33,318 bases of DNA from DATARH01 sp036273175 (GCA_036273175.1 DASUIE010000200.1:1-33318); one strand, 5' to 3'. Positions 8,237 to 15,894 are shown, counted from the stretch's first letter. The notes: generated by a model not told the origin, from the sequence alone. Numbers and translations: made by a program.

Positions 8237-10003
8237 TCATTCGAGCGTCAACGCGACACGGAAGCCGATCCGGTTGCGTTTGACCAGTCCCCCCTCGGGA
8301 TATCGGTTGGCGGCGCGGAAGGCCCAGTGTCGGACGGCGCCGAACGCCACCTTGCGCACCGGATGTTTCCCGCATTCGCCCGTGCTCCAGGCCGAGCCGT
8401 CGGTCGGCGCGCCGGCATAGCTTTCGTTCCAGCAATCGGCGGTCAGGACCCCGACATTGCCCAGCATGTCGTAGAGACCGAACGGGTTGGGCTTGAACGA
8501 GCCCACTGGCGCGGTCTCCGCGAACCCGTCCTTGCACGGCACCACGAGCCCGGCGCCGGGCTCGTGCGGGTGCTTTTCGCGAAAGACCTCGTCGCCGACA
8601 TTCTCGTAGGTGCAGGCCTGGGCCGGATCGTCGCCCCAGTAATAGGCGGTCGTCGTGCCGCCGCGGGCCGCGTATTCCCATTCCGCCTCGCTCGGCAGCC
8701 GATAGTCCTTGCCGGTCGTGCGCTTGAGCCAAGCGAGGAACGCGTCGATCTCGATCATGTTGGTGCAGACGACCGGGTCGCGGTCGGTTTGCGGGAACCC
8801 CGGGTTTTCCCAGCTCCCCTCCAGCCTTGGCAGCCAGGCGCCGTTTTCGAATGTCTGGCATCCCCTGTGGGGCTGGAAATGCGCGGTCCGGGCAAAGGCT
8901 GCGAACTCCGCGCGGGTGACGTCGAACTTGGCGATCGCAAAGGGTTTGGCGAACGTCACCTGATGCTGCGGCCGGTCGCGCGCCGCTTCCATCTCCGGCA
9001 CGTCGAGCCGCTTCGCCTCTTCCGCGCCGGTGCCCATCCGGAAGCTGCCGGCCGGGATCACGACCATCTCCGGACAGCTCGGACAATCGCGGAAGGTCTT
9101 GAGCCGAGCCGGAGCCGCCGACGCCGACGATGCGGGCGCGGGTTGCGGCGCCGCCGATTCCGGATTTTGCGCGGGCGGAGCGGCGGCCTGTTGCGGCGCG
9201 GGCTCCGGTCGTGGCGGTGGCGCGGCTGGCGGGAGCGGCGGCGCGGCTGGCGGGATCACCGGCGCGGGCGCGGTGTTCTGGGCGGATGTCGTCTCGGGCG
9301 GCCGCTGCCGATCGAGGGCCGGCGGCCGCAGCCAGAACGCCCACACCAGCACCGCGGCGATCGCGACCGCGAGCGCGCCGCCCAGCGCCCCGAATAGCGC
9401 CCCGCGATTGCTCCTGCCGCGCGGTTGCCCCGGCCGGAAGCCCGGGTCGTCCGCGACTAGGATGCCGGTCTCGCCGCCGTCGGGGCGGAGGTGATAGGCG
9501 CGCACCGGGCGGGGGATGTTCTTGACCGCCTGCTCGCCGATATCGACATAGCCGATCGACAGCTTGCCGTTGATGTGGTCCCACACCGTGCCGCTGACGC
9601 AGATGCCGCCGGGCTCGGCGATGCCTTCGAGCCGCGCGGCGACATTGACCCCGTCGCCGAGCAGGTCGTTGCCGCGGATCATCACGTCGCCGAGGTTGAT
9701 GCCGATCCGATAGCGCAGCTGCCGGTCGCGCGGCTGCATCAGGTTGCGCGATCGGGCGGCCTCCTGAAAATCGACGGAGCAGCGCACGGCCTCGACCGGG
9801 CTGGCGAACTCGGCGAGGATGCTGTCGCCGCCGGTGCTGAAGATGCGGCCTTCGTGCTTTTGGATGATCCCGTCGACGACGCCGCGGAACTCGCCGAGCG
9901 CGCGGATCGTCCAATCCTCGTCATTGGCGGTCAGCCGGCTGTAGCCGACGATATCGGCGACCAGGATCGTCGCCAGCTTGCGCTTGAGATCTTCCCCTTC
10001 CAT
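8237..10003 (-). CDS. Membrane class III nucleotide cyclase fused to a SUMF1/FGE-sulfatase domain
   Basis: 588 residues. Residues 8-175: class III adenylate/guanylate cyclase with metal-binding Asp17 (LVADIVGYSRL) and Asp60 (STGGDSILAEF), and transition-state Asn120/Arg124 (DGVNVAARLE). One transmembrane helix at about 202-225, then a long Pro/Ala/Gln linker (228-300). Residues 312-588: FGE-sulfatase (SUMF1) domain (MVVIPAGSFRMGTG, RLPSEAEWEYAARGG, NPFGLYDMLGNV, IGFRVA). It lacks the Cys pair used by formylglycine-generating enzyme, the usual GNVWEW reads GNVGVL (515-520), and no RGGSW is visible, so the domain may be a binding module. If the cyclase is cytoplasmic, the SUMF1 part is periplasmic. 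Immediately upstream of the dioxygenase-rhodanese gene, with ATGA overlap to its alternative start. Confidence 0.85.
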   Translation of the reverse strand: MEGEDLKRKLATILVADIVGYSRLTANDEDWTIRALGEFRGVVDGIIQKHEGRIFSTGGDSILAEFASPVEAVRCSVDFQEAARSRNLMQPRDRQLRYRIGINLGDVMIRGNDLLGDGVNVAARLEGIAEPGGICVSGTVWDHINGKLSIGYVDIGEQAVKNIPRPVRAYHLRPDGGETGILVADDPGFRPGQPRGRSNRGALFGALGGALAVAIAAVLVWAFWLRPPALDRQRPPETTSAQNTAPAPVIPPAAPPLPPAAPPPRPEPAPQQAAAPPAQNPESAAPQPAPASSASAAPARLKTFRDCPSCPEMVVIPAGSFRMGTGAEEAKRLDVPEMEAARDRPQHQVTFAKPFAIAKFDVTRAEFAAFARTAHFQPHRGCQTFENGAWLPRLEGSWENPGFPQTDRDPVVCTNMIEIDAFLAWLKRTTGKDYRLPSEAEWEYAARGGTTTAYYWGDDPAQACTYENVGDEVFREKHPHEPGAGLVVPCKDGFAETAPVGSFKPNPFGLYDMLGNVGVLTADCWNESYAGAPTDGSAWSTGECGKHPVRKVAFGAVRHWAFRAANRYPEGGLVKRNRIGFRVALTLE

Positions 10004-10060
10004 CGCCCGTTCCCCGGCCGCGTGGCATGCGCGTCTAGCGCGAACCATAACAAGCCCCGC

Positions 10061-10089
10061 CTGACGCCAGTTGGGAATTCTTGTATATC
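10061..10089 (+). promoter_or_regulatory. Candidate sigma70-type promoter of the intradiol dioxygenase gene
   Basis: CTGACG (10061-10066), a 17-nt spacer, and TATATC (10084-10089), an AT-rich island in an otherwise GC-rich intergenic region. Predicted start of transcription about 20 nt before the ribosome site GGGAGA. Pattern match only. Confidence 0.4.
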
Positions 10090-10118
10090 GTGGTTAGCCG
10101 ACGAACCGGGAGACGGCG

Positions 10119-11036
10119 ATGCGCAACAAGACCGAAGACGACATCACCGCCGAGGTGCTTGAGCGGTTTGGCGCGACCCCCGATCCGCGGCTGCGGCGGA
10201 TCGTGCTGAGCCTGATCGGCCACCTGCACGCCTTCGTCAAGGAGGTCGAGCTGACCGAGGCGGAGTGGTTCAAGGCGATCGAGATTTTGACCGAGGCTGG
10301 CAAGATGTGCAGCGACCGGCGGCAGGAATTCATCCTGTTCTCGGACACGCTGGGGGTGTCGATGGTGGTCGATCTGCTCGGCCACCGAAAGCCCGAAGGC
10401 TCCACGGAATCGACCGTGTTCGGCCCATTTCACCGCCTCGGCGCGCCGGAGATGCCGGCTGGCGGCAACATCGCCCATCGCGACACCACCGGCACCCCGG
10501 CTGTCGTCAGCGGCCGGGTCGTCGACCGCGACGGACGGCCGATCGCGGGCGCGGTGCTCGATGTCTGGCAGGCGCAGACCAACGGGCTCTACGATTCGCA
10601 GGACAAGGAGCCGGATTCCCTCCATATGCGCGGCAAGTTCCGCACCGACGGCGAGGGCCGCTACAAGCTGCGCACGGTGATCCCGGTCAACTACCCGATC
10701 CCGTCCGATGGACCGGTCGGGGCGATGCTGAAGGCGACCGGCGGACATCCGTGGCGCCCGGCGCATATCCATTTCGTCGTGTCGGCCGACGGGTACGAGC
10801 CGGTGACGACGCATATCTTCGACCGCCGCGACCCCTATCTGCAGAGCGACGCGGTCTTCGCGGTCAAGGATTCGCTGATTTGCGACTTCGTCAGGCACGA
10901 GGCGGGCGAGGGCAACGGCATCGCCGGCCCCTATTTCAGCGCCGAATTCGACTTTTGCCTGGCTCCCGCGGGGGCGGCGCCGGTCGATGTCGAGGATGCG
11001 CAGCGCCGGCTCGCCGCGCTCGGCGCGCGCGGGTAA
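10119..11036 (+). CDS. Intradiol ring-cleavage dioxygenase (hydroxyquinol/catechol 1,2-dioxygenase type)
   Basis: 305 residues. Non-haem Fe(III) enzyme cleaving a catechol or hydroxyquinol ring between the hydroxyls. The four iron ligands are in their family contexts: Tyr158 (TNGLYDSQ), Tyr192 (PVNYPIPSDGPVG), His216 and His218 (PWRPAHIHF). The all-helical N-terminal dimerisation domain (LRRIVLSLIGHLHAFVKEVELTEAEW) matches dimeric catechol/hydroxyquinol dioxygenases, and overall length and the FGPFHRLGAP stretch favour the hydroxyquinol subgroup. GGGAGA precedes the ATG by 6 nt. No other aromatic-degradation gene (maleylacetate reductase, monooxygenase) is adjacent, so the substrate source is unknown. 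Divergent from the cyclase gene. Confidence 0.92.
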   Translation: MRNKTEDDITAEVLERFGATPDPRLRRIVLSLIGHLHAFVKEVELTEAEWFKAIEILTEAGKMCSDRRQEFILFSDTLGVSMVVDLLGHRKPEGSTESTVFGPFHRLGAPEMPAGGNIAHRDTTGTPAVVSGRVVDRDGRPIAGAVLDVWQAQTNGLYDSQDKEPDSLHMRGKFRTDGEGRYKLRTVIPVNYPIPSDGPVGAMLKATGGHPWRPAHIHFVVSADGYEPVTTHIFDRRDPYLQSDAVFAVKDSLICDFVRHEAGEGNGIAGPYFSAEFDFCLAPAGAAPVDVEDAQRRLAALGARG

Positions 11037-11133
11037 GATGGGTCGGCAACCGTCCCCCCGCGGTTTCACCGATTGTTAAGCATGAGCGTTTACCAATTGT
11101 GCCCATGCGCTCGCGAATTGTCAGGGGGTTGGT

Positions 11134-11682
11134 ATGTCAGTTTCGGATGAGGTCGTGACCTCGATCGCCACGTTGCGGCCGGTATCGCCGGCGAACGACG
11201 AGCCAAAGCAGCTCACCGGCAAGGAGCGCCGCGAATCCGAGCGCGCGATCGCCTATTGGGAAAAGAAGATCGCCGAGCTGGGGGGCTCCGCCACGGTCGC
11301 GTCGCTGGACCTCGGCGAGATGCAGTCCGAGGAATGGTCGCACCGCTTCGTGATCGCGGTCGATCCGGTGGTCGAGAACTCCGCCCTGCTGCTCTACGGC
11401 GCCGATTTCGGCCGCCTGCTCGATCTGCCCGAAAAGCGCGCGCCGCATGTGCCGATGGTCCGCCAGCTGCCCAAGCGCTATTCCGACGTGTTTATCCGCG
11501 GCTGCGGCGACGCCGACCGCGAGGGCCAGCCGATCCGCCTCGAAGGCAGCGTCGAGCGCGACGACGGCAAGAACGAGCTGTTCCGCGCCGCCTTCATTCC
11601 GGTCGGGGTGCGCGAGAACTCGATGACCCACATCGCCTTCGGCGCCTTCAACAGCTGCGTCGCCGAGCAGCTCGCCGCCTGA
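11134..11682 (+). CDS. Hypothetical protein with PAS-like fold
   Basis: 182 residues, no signal peptide or membrane segment. After a polar N-terminus (about 1-40) comes a region RESERAIAYWEKKIAELGG, then WSHRFVIAVDPVVENSALLLYGADFGRLLDLPEK and YSDVFIRGCGDADREGQPIRLEGSV, followed by beta-rich LFRAAFIPVGVRENSMTHIAFGAFNS. The order and spacing resemble PAS_5-like sensory domains common in Alphaproteobacteria, but the assignment is tentative. The ATG is preceded by GGGGG about 7 nt upstream. The gene is monocistronic on its strand and ends one base before the convergent kinase gene. No partner domain is attached, so a stand-alone signalling or binding role is the most that can be said. Confidence 0.7.
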   Translation: MSVSDEVVTSIATLRPVSPANDEPKQLTGKERRESERAIAYWEKKIAELGGSATVASLDLGEMQSEEWSHRFVIAVDPVVENSALLLYGADFGRLLDLPEKRAPHVPMVRQLPKRYSDVFIRGCGDADREGQPIRLEGSVERDDGKNELFRAAFIPVGVRENSMTHIAFGAFNSCVAEQLAA

Positions 11683-12762
11683 TCAGCCGATCAGCCGCCG
11701 GGCCTTCTCCCCGAGGCCCAGCACGCGCGCGCCATATAGGCGGAAACGCTGGTCCTGGGTCTGCCCGCGGAGAAAGCGGATGTAGATCTGCTGGATGATA
11801 ACGGCGAGCTTGAACGCCGCGAAGACCTGGTGCCAGCCCACCTCCGATACATCGAGCCCGGTGCGGCCGGCATAGCGGGCGACGGCTTCGGCGCGGCTCG
11901 GAAACCCGTCGCGCCAGGTCGGCATCGACGCGATCGCGCGCCAGGCCGGATCGTCGCCCGGCTCGACCCAGTAGTTCAGCACATAGCCGAGATCGGCGAG
12001 CGGGTCTCCCTGGGTGCACATGTCCCAGTCCATCACCGCGACCAGGCGCCCCGGATCGGCCGCGTCGAGCAGGCAGTTGTCGAGCCGGTAGTCGTTGTGC
12101 AGCAGCGCGGCCGCGCCCGAGGCGGGCAGCTTGGCGGCGAGCCAGTCCAGCACCGGCCCAAACAGCCGGTTTGACGCTTCGGCCTCGGGCCCGCCCCGGG
12201 CGCCGTGCCAGCGGCGGGTCCAGCCTTCGAGCTGGCGCTCGAGGTAACGTTCCGGTCGCCCCAGCGTGTCGAGCCCGGCCTCCGCCGGCACGACCCGGTG
12301 CAGATCGGCGAGCGCGTCGACAAGGGCGAAACCGATGCGCCGGTTGAGCTCCGGCCGCCCCGCGAATTCCACCGGCAGGTCGTCGCGGATGACAAACCCG
12401 TGGCGGCGTTCGAGCACGATGAACACCGCGCCGACGATGCTTTCGTCCTCGCACAGCAGCAGGCTTTGCGGCGCCAGCGGGAAATGCCGGTGCAGCACCG
12501 AAAGCACGCGGTGCTCGCGCCGCATGTCGTGCGCGCCCGGCGGGATCGGGCCGAGCGGCGGCCGGCGCAGCACGTACTCGGTTTCGCCATAGCGGAGCAG
12601 ATAGGTCAGGTTCGCCTTGCCGCCGCCGAACTGGCGCACCGCGGGTTCGCCGTCGGCGCCGGGCAGCCGCTCGCGCAGATACGGCGCCAGCCGGGAGGTA
12701 TCGAGGCGCTCGTCGCCGCGCTGGTCGATCAGCTCGGCGGCTTCGAGCGCCGGCGCGGTCAT
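11683..12762 (-). CDS. APH-family kinase, ACAD10/11 N-domain or LvaA-like
   Basis: 359 residues of the aminoglycoside/choline phosphotransferase fold: N-lobe FGGGKANLTYLLR and YVLRRPP (nucleotide-binding Lys/Arg region), catalytic loop LLHNDYRLDNCLL (Asp224; Asn replaces the usual Gly of HGD), and metal site VMDWDMCTQGDPLADLGY (DWD 245-247). This is the subgroup fused to acyl-CoA dehydrogenase in animal ACAD10/ACAD11 and found as LvaA in levulinate catabolism, where it phosphorylates the 4-hydroxyl of 4-hydroxyacyl-CoAs. Its ATG overlaps the stop of the acyl-CoA dehydrogenase gene (ATGA), so the two are coupled and probably act in sequence. It is not expected to be an antibiotic-resistance gene. 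Confidence 0.88.
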   Translation of the reverse strand: MTAPALEAAELIDQRGDERLDTSRLAPYLRERLPGADGEPAVRQFGGGKANLTYLLRYGETEYVLRRPPLGPIPPGAHDMRREHRVLSVLHRHFPLAPQSLLLCEDESIVGAVFIVLERRHGFVIRDDLPVEFAGRPELNRRIGFALVDALADLHRVVPAEAGLDTLGRPERYLERQLEGWTRRWHGARGGPEAEASNRLFGPVLDWLAAKLPASGAAALLHNDYRLDNCLLDAADPGRLVAVMDWDMCTQGDPLADLGYVLNYWVEPGDDPAWRAIASMPTWRDGFPSRAEAVARYAGRTGLDVSEVGWHQVFAAFKLAVIIQQIYIRFLRGQTQDQRFRLYGARVLGLGEKARRLIG

Positions 12763-13961
12763 TTCCGCAGTTCCATCCGGGCGATCGCGCGGCGGTGGAC
12801 CTCGTCCGGCCCGTCGACGATGCGCATCACGCGCGAGCGCGCCCAGGCATAGGCGAGGCCGAAATCCTGTGACACACCACCCCCGCCATGCGCCTGGATC
12901 GCGCGGTCGATCACCGCGAGCAGCATTTTCGGCGCGATCACCTTGATCATCGCGATCTCGGCCTGGGCCGCCTTGTTGCCGACCGTATCCATCATGTGAG
13001 CGGCCTTGAGGGTCAGCAGCCGCGACTGCTCGATCTCCATCCGCGAGTCGGCGATCCATTCGCGGATCACCCCTTGATCCGCGAGCGGCCGGCCAAAGGC
13101 GGTGCGGCTCTTGACCCGCGCCACCATCGCCTCGAGCGAGCGTTCGGCGAGGCCGATCATCCGCATGCAGTGGTGGATGCGGCCCGGCCCGAGCCGCCCT
13201 TGCGCGATCTCGAAGCCGCGCCCCTCGCCGAGCAGGATGTTCTCGGCCGGCACCCGCACATCCTTGAACTCGACTTCGGCGTGGCCATGCGGGGCGTCGT
13301 CGTAGCCGAAGACGGTCAGCGGCCGCACCACGTTGACGCCGGGCGTGTCGCGCGGCACCAGGATCATCGATTGCTGCTGGTGGCGCGCCGCGTTTGGGTC
13401 GGTCTTGCCCATCAGGATGAAGATCTTGCAGCGCGGATCCATCGCGCCGCTGGTCCACCACTTGCGGGCATTGATCAGATAGCCGCGATTGCCGTCGCGC
13501 TCGATCCGCGCCTCGATATTGGTCGCGTCGGACGAGGCGACCGCCGGCTCGGTCATCGCAAACGACGAACGGATTTCGCCGGCGAGCAGCGGCTTCAGCC
13601 ATCGCTCCTGCTGCTCCGCCGTCGCGTAGCGAACCAGCGTCTCCATGTTGCCGGTATCCGGGGCCGAGCAGTTGAACGCCTCGGGCGCGATCGGGCTGCG
13701 GCCCATGATCTCGCACAGCGGCGCGTATTCGAGATTGGTGAGCCCGGCGCCGAGATCGCTTTCGGGCAGGAACAAGTTCCACAGCCCCTGGGCCCGCGCC
13801 TTCGCCTTCAGCTCCTCCATGATCGGCGGGATTTGCCAGCGGCTCGGCGCTTCGTTGAGCTGGCGCTCGAACACCTTCTCGGCCGGGTAGACATGCTCGG
13901 CCATAAAGTCCTTGAGCTGCGCCATAAAGCGCTGCGTCCGCTCGGAAAACTCGAAATCCAT
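12759..13961 (-). CDS. Acyl-CoA dehydrogenase, ACAD10/11-like
   Basis: 400 residues, full-length for the family. N-terminal helical domain (1-120), the FAMTEPAVASSDATNI motif that binds FAD and substrate, the KWWTSGAMDPRCKIFILMGKT beta-domain, and the C-terminal helical domain with QAHGGGGVSQDFGLAYAWARSRVMRIVDGPDEVHRRAIARMEL. The GLGPGRIHHCMRMIGLAERSLEAM segment is typical of the ACAD10/11 subgroup. Predicted cytoplasmic flavoenzyme acting on acyl-CoA or, together with the coupled kinase, removing phosphate from a 4-phosphoacyl-CoA on the way to the enoyl-CoA (inference from ACAD11 and Lva precedents). First gene of the pair; 97 bp separate it from the divergent vapB. Confidence 0.93.
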   Translation of the reverse strand: MDFEFSERTQRFMAQLKDFMAEHVYPAEKVFERQLNEAPSRWQIPPIMEELKAKARAQGLWNLFLPESDLGAGLTNLEYAPLCEIMGRSPIAPEAFNCSAPDTGNMETLVRYATAEQQERWLKPLLAGEIRSSFAMTEPAVASSDATNIEARIERDGNRGYLINARKWWTSGAMDPRCKIFILMGKTDPNAARHQQQSMILVPRDTPGVNVVRPLTVFGYDDAPHGHAEVEFKDVRVPAENILLGEGRGFEIAQGRLGPGRIHHCMRMIGLAERSLEAMVARVKSRTAFGRPLADQGVIREWIADSRMEIEQSRLLTLKAAHMMDTVGNKAAQAEIAMIKVIAPKMLLAVIDRAIQAHGGGGVSQDFGLAYAWARSRVMRIVDGPDEVHRRAIARMELRK

Positions 13962-14021
13962 CGCGCGGGTTCCTCCGACCTTTGCGGCCAGTCTAGCGGT
14001 TGCGGCGAATCTCGCACGACC

Positions 14022-14052
14022 CTATCTTGATAGACTAGACAACAGGCTAGTC
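14022..14052. promoter_or_regulatory. Palindromic operator and promoter region of vapBC
   Basis: Two adjacent inverted repeats lie 7-37 nt before vapB: CTATC-TT-GATAG (14022-14033) and GACTAG-N8-CTAGTC (14033-14052). The first overlaps a -10-like TATCTT (14023-14028) paired with TTGCGG (14000-14005) at 17 nt. This is the arrangement expected for autorepression by a VapB-VapC complex. Confidence 0.6.
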
Positions 14053-14058
14053 GGACAC

Positions 14059-14304
14059 ATGCGGGAGATCGGCGCCTTTGAGGCCAAGAACCGGCTCGGA
14101 ACGCTGCTCGATTGGGTTGAGCGCGGCGAGGAAATCACGATTACCCGCCGCGGACGGGCGGTCGCGCGGCTTGTCCCGGCCAGTGGCGGCTTCGACCGTG
14201 ATACGGCCCGGCGTGCGGTCGAAGGACTGCTCGAAGCGAGCCGCGGAGTCACTCTGGGTCCGGGGCTCACGATCAGGGACTTGATCGACGAAGGGCGCCG
14301 GTGA
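14059..14304 (+). CDS. vapB: Type II antitoxin, Phd/YefM-like, VapB role
   Basis: 81 residues. The N-terminal half MREIGAFEAKNRLGTLLDWVERGEEITITRRGRAVARLVP is the Phd/YefM DNA-binding and dimerisation domain; the C-terminal part (from about residue 45) is charged and presumably wraps the toxin. The ATG at 14059 is chosen because an upstream in-frame start would run through the operator palindromes and the divergent promoter region. The TGA overlaps the GTG start of the PIN toxin gene (GTGA). Expected to neutralise the toxin and repress its own promoter. The local base composition is slightly less GC-rich than the flanking genes, compatible with horizontal acquisition of the module. Confidence 0.9.
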   Translation: MREIGAFEAKNRLGTLLDWVERGEEITITRRGRAVARLVPASGGFDRDTARRAVEGLLEASRGVTLGPGLTIRDLIDEGRR

Positions 14305-14714
14305 CCTTCGTTGTCGATAATTCGGTCGTCCTGACATGGTGTTTCGAGAGTGAGCGGACTCCGGCGACGGTCGAGTTGTTGAGTAGGGTGGGGAGTGAGG
14401 GCGGCTTCGCTTCGGGCATATGGCCGCTTGAAGCCCTGAATGGGCTTCTCTCGGCGGAACGGCGACGACGAATCGACACCGCCAAGCGGGATGTCCTTCT
14501 GGGCTTTCTGGCCGGTCTTCCGATCGCGATTGACGCCGACACGGCCGGCCAGGCCTGGGCGGATACGGCCCGCCTGGCAGGACGCTGCAATCTCACAGCC
14601 TACGATGCCGCCTATCTGGAGCTGGCCCAGCGCCTTCGTCTGCCGCTGGCCTCGCTTGACCGGCCGCTCCGCGCCGCGGCGTCTGAGCTGGGAATCCCCG
14701 TCCTCGGCCTCTAG
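14301..14714 (+). CDS. vapC: PIN-domain ribonuclease toxin VapC
   Basis: 137 residues, one PIN domain. The acidic Mg site is complete: Asp6 (FVVDNSVV), Glu44 (WPLEALNGLL), Asp102 (TAYDAAYLELA) and Asp120 (LASLDRPL). Family members cleave tRNA, rRNA or mRNA and are held inactive by the antitoxin encoded just upstream. GTG start at 14301 overlaps the antitoxin stop. The gene ends in CTAG, a 4-base palindrome that supplies TAG to this gene and TAG to the convergent LysR gene. All catalytic residues are present, so the module looks active; the RNA target is not predictable. Confidence 0.93.
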   Translation: MTFVVDNSVVLTWCFESERTPATVELLSRVGSEGGFASGIWPLEALNGLLSAERRRRIDTAKRDVLLGFLAGLPIAIDADTAGQAWADTARLAGRCNLTAYDAAYLELAQRLRLPLASLDRPLRAAASELGIPVLGL

Positions 14715-15613
14715 CCGCTATCGGCCTCGTCGCGCAGCCAGTCGCGGAAGGCTTTGACCTTGGGGCGGTCGAGCGCGCCGGGGGCGGTGGCGATGTAGTA
14801 GGCGAACTGGTCCGACAGCGAGAGGGTGAACAGCCGTACGAGGCGGCCGGCGGCCAGGTCGGCGGCGGCGATCGTGCTGTAGGCGAGCACCACGCCGTGC
14901 CCGGCGATCGCCGCGTCGAGGGCGAGGTGGCTGCCGCTGAAGGTCAGGCTCGGTCCCGGAATGTCGGCGACCCCGGCGGCGCGCAGCCACATCGCCCAGG
15001 TCGGCATCAGCGGGTCGCCGGCCTGCACGTCGATCAGCCGGTGGTGGCGCAAATCGTCGGGGGTCCTTAGCGGCGGGCCGGATTTGATCAGCTCGGGGCT
15101 GCAGGCCGGGAAGACCTCGTTCTGCATCAGCTTCTCGACGACAAGCCCCGGATAGCGCCCGGTGCCGTAGCGGATGCCCATGTCGAAATCGCCGGCGGCA
15201 AGATCGACGAGGTTGTCGCTGGCCGAGATCCGCACATCGATCTCCGGGTGCAGCGCCTGAAACCGGTGCAGCCGCACCACCAGCCACTTGCCGGCGAAGG
15301 AGGGTGAGGCGGTCACCGTCAGCGTGCCGGTGTCGGTATGGGCGCGCAGCCGGCGCACCGCCGCGCGGATGCCGTCGAAAGCCTCGGTCAACCCTGGCAG
15401 CAGCTCCTTGGCCGAGGGGGTCAGCTCGACCGCCCGGTTCATCCGGCGGAACAGCGGCACGCCGAGATCGGCTTCGAGCGCGGCGATCTGATGGCTGATC
15501 GCGGCCGGAGTAACGGAAAGCTCCTCGGCCGCCTTGCTGAAGCTCCTGTGCCGCGCCGCCGATTCAAACGCGCGCAGGGCGCTCAACGGCGGCAGCCGGG
15601 TCGAGGTTTGCAT
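14711..15613 (-). CDS. LysR-family transcriptional regulator (GcvA-like)
   Basis: 300 residues from MQTSTRLPPLSALRAFESAARH. Winged helix-turn-helix at about 10-65 (RSFSKAAEELSVTPAAISHQIAALE, LGVPLFRRMNRAVELT), then a periplasmic-binding-protein-like effector domain. The LPPLSALRAFEAAARH opening and the FAGKWLVVRLHRF and DFDMGIRYGTGRYPGL segments are characteristic of the GcvA/AmpR branch. The start at 15613 is chosen over longer frames because the homologous N-terminus begins there. It diverges from the DUF1127 gene across 126 bp that include a GAGA-AAG-TCTC dyad (15636-15646), a possible operator. Its target is therefore probably the 15740-16909 gene group. Effector unknown. Confidence 0.92.
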   Translation of the reverse strand: MQTSTRLPPLSALRAFESAARHRSFSKAAEELSVTPAAISHQIAALEADLGVPLFRRMNRAVELTPSAKELLPGLTEAFDGIRAAVRRLRAHTDTGTLTVTASPSFAGKWLVVRLHRFQALHPEIDVRISASDNLVDLAAGDFDMGIRYGTGRYPGLVVEKLMQNEVFPACSPELIKSGPPLRTPDDLRHHRLIDVQAGDPLMPTWAMWLRAAGVADIPGPSLTFSGSHLALDAAIAGHGVVLAYSTIAAADLAAGRLVRLFTLSLSDQFAYYIATAPGALDRPKVKAFRDWLRDEADSG

Positions 15614-15739
15614 GAGTGAAACTAATCCGATCGCTGAGAAAGTCTCGTTTGCCGGTCCGCGCTCAGGTCCCAATCTTAGTACACGAGAGCGAGGCCGAGA
15701 AGCCCGCCGCTCCGAACAAGAGGATTTAGGAGTTCTAAC

Positions 15740-15889
15740 ATGAGCGCCTTCAACAGAATCCGTGAATGGCATCGGCGCATGAGGGACCGGCGCGAGCTCG
15801 CCGGGCTCGGCGACCGCATGCTGCAGGATATCGGCATCACCCGGGCCGAGGCCGTAGCCCAGGCCAGCAAGCCCTTTTGGAGGGAGTAA
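15740..15889 (+). CDS. DUF1127 small basic protein
   Basis: 49 residues, MSAFNRIREWHRRMRDRRELAG and so on, ending QASKPFWRE. The RRELAGLGDRMLQDIGITRAEAVAQASKPFWR pattern (positions 17-48) is the DUF1127/YjiS signature: Arg-rich helix, L-x-DR-L-x-DIGI, then KPFW-basic end. In Alphaproteobacteria such proteins bind RNA and affect RNA turnover, phosphate and carbon metabolism. AGGAG lies about 7 nt before the ATG. It is followed after 5 nt by another small gene. Divergence from a LysR regulator suggests control by it. Too short to be noticed by a length cut-off. Confidence 0.88.
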   Translation: MSAFNRIREWHRRMRDRRELAGLGDRMLQDIGITRAEAVAQASKPFWRE

Positions 15890-15894
15890 CGACG

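Noticed and set aside
8300..8350. Frameshift as the cause of the missing RGGSW motif in the SUMF1 domain
   Set aside because: Neither of the other frames restores the motif, and the reading frame continues into a proper GFRVA end.
6048..9914. Single 1288-codon protein joining the rhodanese gene to an upstream frame
   Set aside because: The first 560 codons are the out-of-frame shadow of the cyclase-SUMF1 gene; the real start with AAGGAGAGG is at 8225.
11683..12762. Aminoglycoside resistance kinase
   Set aside because: The protein belongs to the subgroup paired with acyl-CoA dehydrogenases and is coupled to one; no resistance context.
12888..14030. 380-codon plus-strand frame opposite the acyl-CoA dehydrogenase gene
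   Set aside because: Antisense shadow: His/Arg/Asp-rich translation without family features.
14711..15772. Longer LysR protein starting at 15772
   Set aside because: The extra 53 residues have no similarity to LysR N-termini and would overlap the DUF1127 gene and the shared promoter region.
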